In this document: in pieces, positions 21,633-22,115 of the stretch | How positions within the stretch are numbered: position 1 is the first letter of the stretch | Layout: each line of letters begins with the position of its first letter | Assembly (NCBI GenBank): GCA_947629875.1 | Contig: CANRFK010000009.1 | Coordinates: forward strand, 1 to 22,115 | Reading direction: 5' to 3' | Source of the DNA: an uncultured Clostridia bacterium | Lineage (GTDB): Bacteria > Bacillota > Clostridia > Christensenellales > Borkfalkiaceae | Length of the DNA stretch: 22,115 nt | Program-made: the position numbers and the translations under genes | The notes under the pieces: generated by a model | What the model was told of the DNA's origin: nothing | Databases searched by the model: none | What the model saw: only the letters and a program-made list of their open reading frames with translations

Positions 21633-21674
21633 ATAAAAAAAGGCGGGAGCGCATTCGCGCTCCCGCTTCTTAAA
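21633..21674. terminator. Bidirectional Rho-independent terminator between convergent genes
   Basis: GCGGGAGCGC (21643-21652) pairs with GCGCTCCCGC (21657-21666), loop ATTC. On the minus strand seven T follow, so it is strong for the leftward gene; on the plus strand TTCTT follows, giving a weaker stop for the sigma operon. Confidence 0.88.
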
Positions 21675-21679
21675 CGGCG

Positions 21680-22096
21680 TCAACCGTTTTTGCTCACGAA
21701 GAGGTAGAGTTTATCGAGGAGTTCCGCGGAGATGTCCTTGCGGAATTTGCCGAGATAGATGAACACCTTGCGGAAGAATTCCTCGTTGTTCCCGCCGATC
21801 GTGTAGAGGGGAAGCCCCTCGAACTTGCCCGCCTTGCAGGCGATGAAGAGATCGCCGAACTCGTTCTTTTCCTGCGGTGAAAGGCCGTTGATGAAGGGAT
21901 CGTAGGTGTATTGGTTGGCGTCCGCATAGCCCGCGTTGCGCGGTTGCGCACGGTAGCCGCCCGTGCGGGGCGCGATGGGCGGGTAGGGAGCCCGCGGCTG
22001 CGGCTGGGGCTGGGGCTGCGGCTGGGCTTGGGGCGCCGACCATTCGGGCTGGACGCCGCGCGCAAGCGCCGCCATTCTGCGCTCGAATTCGCTCAT
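21680..22096 (-). CDS. Protein of unknown function with a Pro/Gln-rich linker and conserved C-terminal domain
   Basis: A 138-residue soluble protein with no signal peptide or membrane segment. Residues 1-20 form a short charged helix (MSEFERRMAAL). A low-complexity (PQ)n, Pro/Arg/Gly-rich, probably unstructured linker follows. The last ~75 residues look globular: DPFINGLSPQEKNEFGDLFIACKAG, then GGNNEEFFRKVFIYLGKFRKDISAELLDKLYLF. I do not recognise the family. The ATG at 22096 is chosen because GGAGG lies five bases upstream; a GTG at 22108 has no room for a ribosome binding site in view. The gene is convergent with the sigma operon and shares its terminator. Confidence 0.75.
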   Translation of the reverse strand: MSEFERRMAALARGVQPEWSAPQAQPQPQPQPQPRAPYPPIAPRTGGYRAQPRNAGYADANQYTYDPFINGLSPQEKNEFGDLFIACKAGKFEGLPLYTIGGNNEEFFRKVFIYLGKFRKDISAELLDKLYLFVSKNG

Positions 22097-22115
22097 GGGA
22101 GCCTCCACTTTGGCG

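Overview
The window looks like a chromosomal segment of a GC-rich, gut-type member of the Clostridia (Bacillota). I infer this from the trigger factor–clpP–clpX neighbourhood, an RqcH-type NFACT protein, an ArsP_2-type metal exporter, a SigB/SigF-type sigma operon, strong AGGAGG ribosome binding sites and TTGACA/TATAAT promoters. The large lipoprotein built from InlB-B (Listeria–Bacteroides) repeats and the repeat-filled intergenic regions fit uncultured Christensenellales/Borkfalkia-like genomes, but that placement is an inference from memory, not a search result. There are no tRNA or rRNA genes, no transposase and no CRISPR array.

Layout. 1-324 is the 3' end of a Cys-containing protein of unknown function, whose stop codon lies in a 33-bp tandem repeat. 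325-1404 has no convincing gene but holds a terminator, a 22-bp perfect hairpin and two putative minus-strand small RNAs driven by almost identical promoters. 1405-3039 (minus) is rqcH. 3185-5158 is tig-clpP, with no gap between the two genes. 5159-5700 is repeat mosaic plus a clpX leader hairpin, and 5701-6939 is clpX. 6940-8052 is a second repeat-dense stretch that ends in the promoter of the next gene. 8053-13329 is a 1758-residue lipoprotein. 13330-14352 is a third repeat-dense stretch with very long perfect hairpins. 14353-15765 is an MsmK/UgpC-type sugar ABC transporter ATPase, and 15862-16869 a heavy-metal exporter of the ArsP_2 type. 16909-19817 is a three-gene run: a HisC-type aminotransferase, a degenerate Fe-ADH/glycerol-1-phosphate-dehydrogenase-like protein, and a NagD/AraL-type HAD phosphatase. 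19879-21627 is a tight four-gene sigma-factor partner-switching operon. 21680-22096 (minus) is a Pro/Gln-linker protein of unknown function.

How the parts relate. tig, clpP, clpX and rqcH form a protein-quality-control neighbourhood: nascent-chain folding, ClpXP proteolysis, and C-terminal Ala tailing of stalled chains, which in Bacillus subtilis are handed to ClpXP. The sigma operon has the order STAS antagonist, HATPase-like protein without the N-box Asn, SigB-like sigma factor, second HATPase with an intact N-box. This differs from rsbV-rsbW-sigB and spoIIAA-spoIIAB-sigF, and is the most interesting coding module in the window. The lipoprotein gene has a G9 run between its -35 and -10 boxes and a second G9 run in the coding sequence, so it is a candidate for phase variation. 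The intergenic DNA is built from a few modular palindromic families whose stems differ in sequence but keep their pairing.
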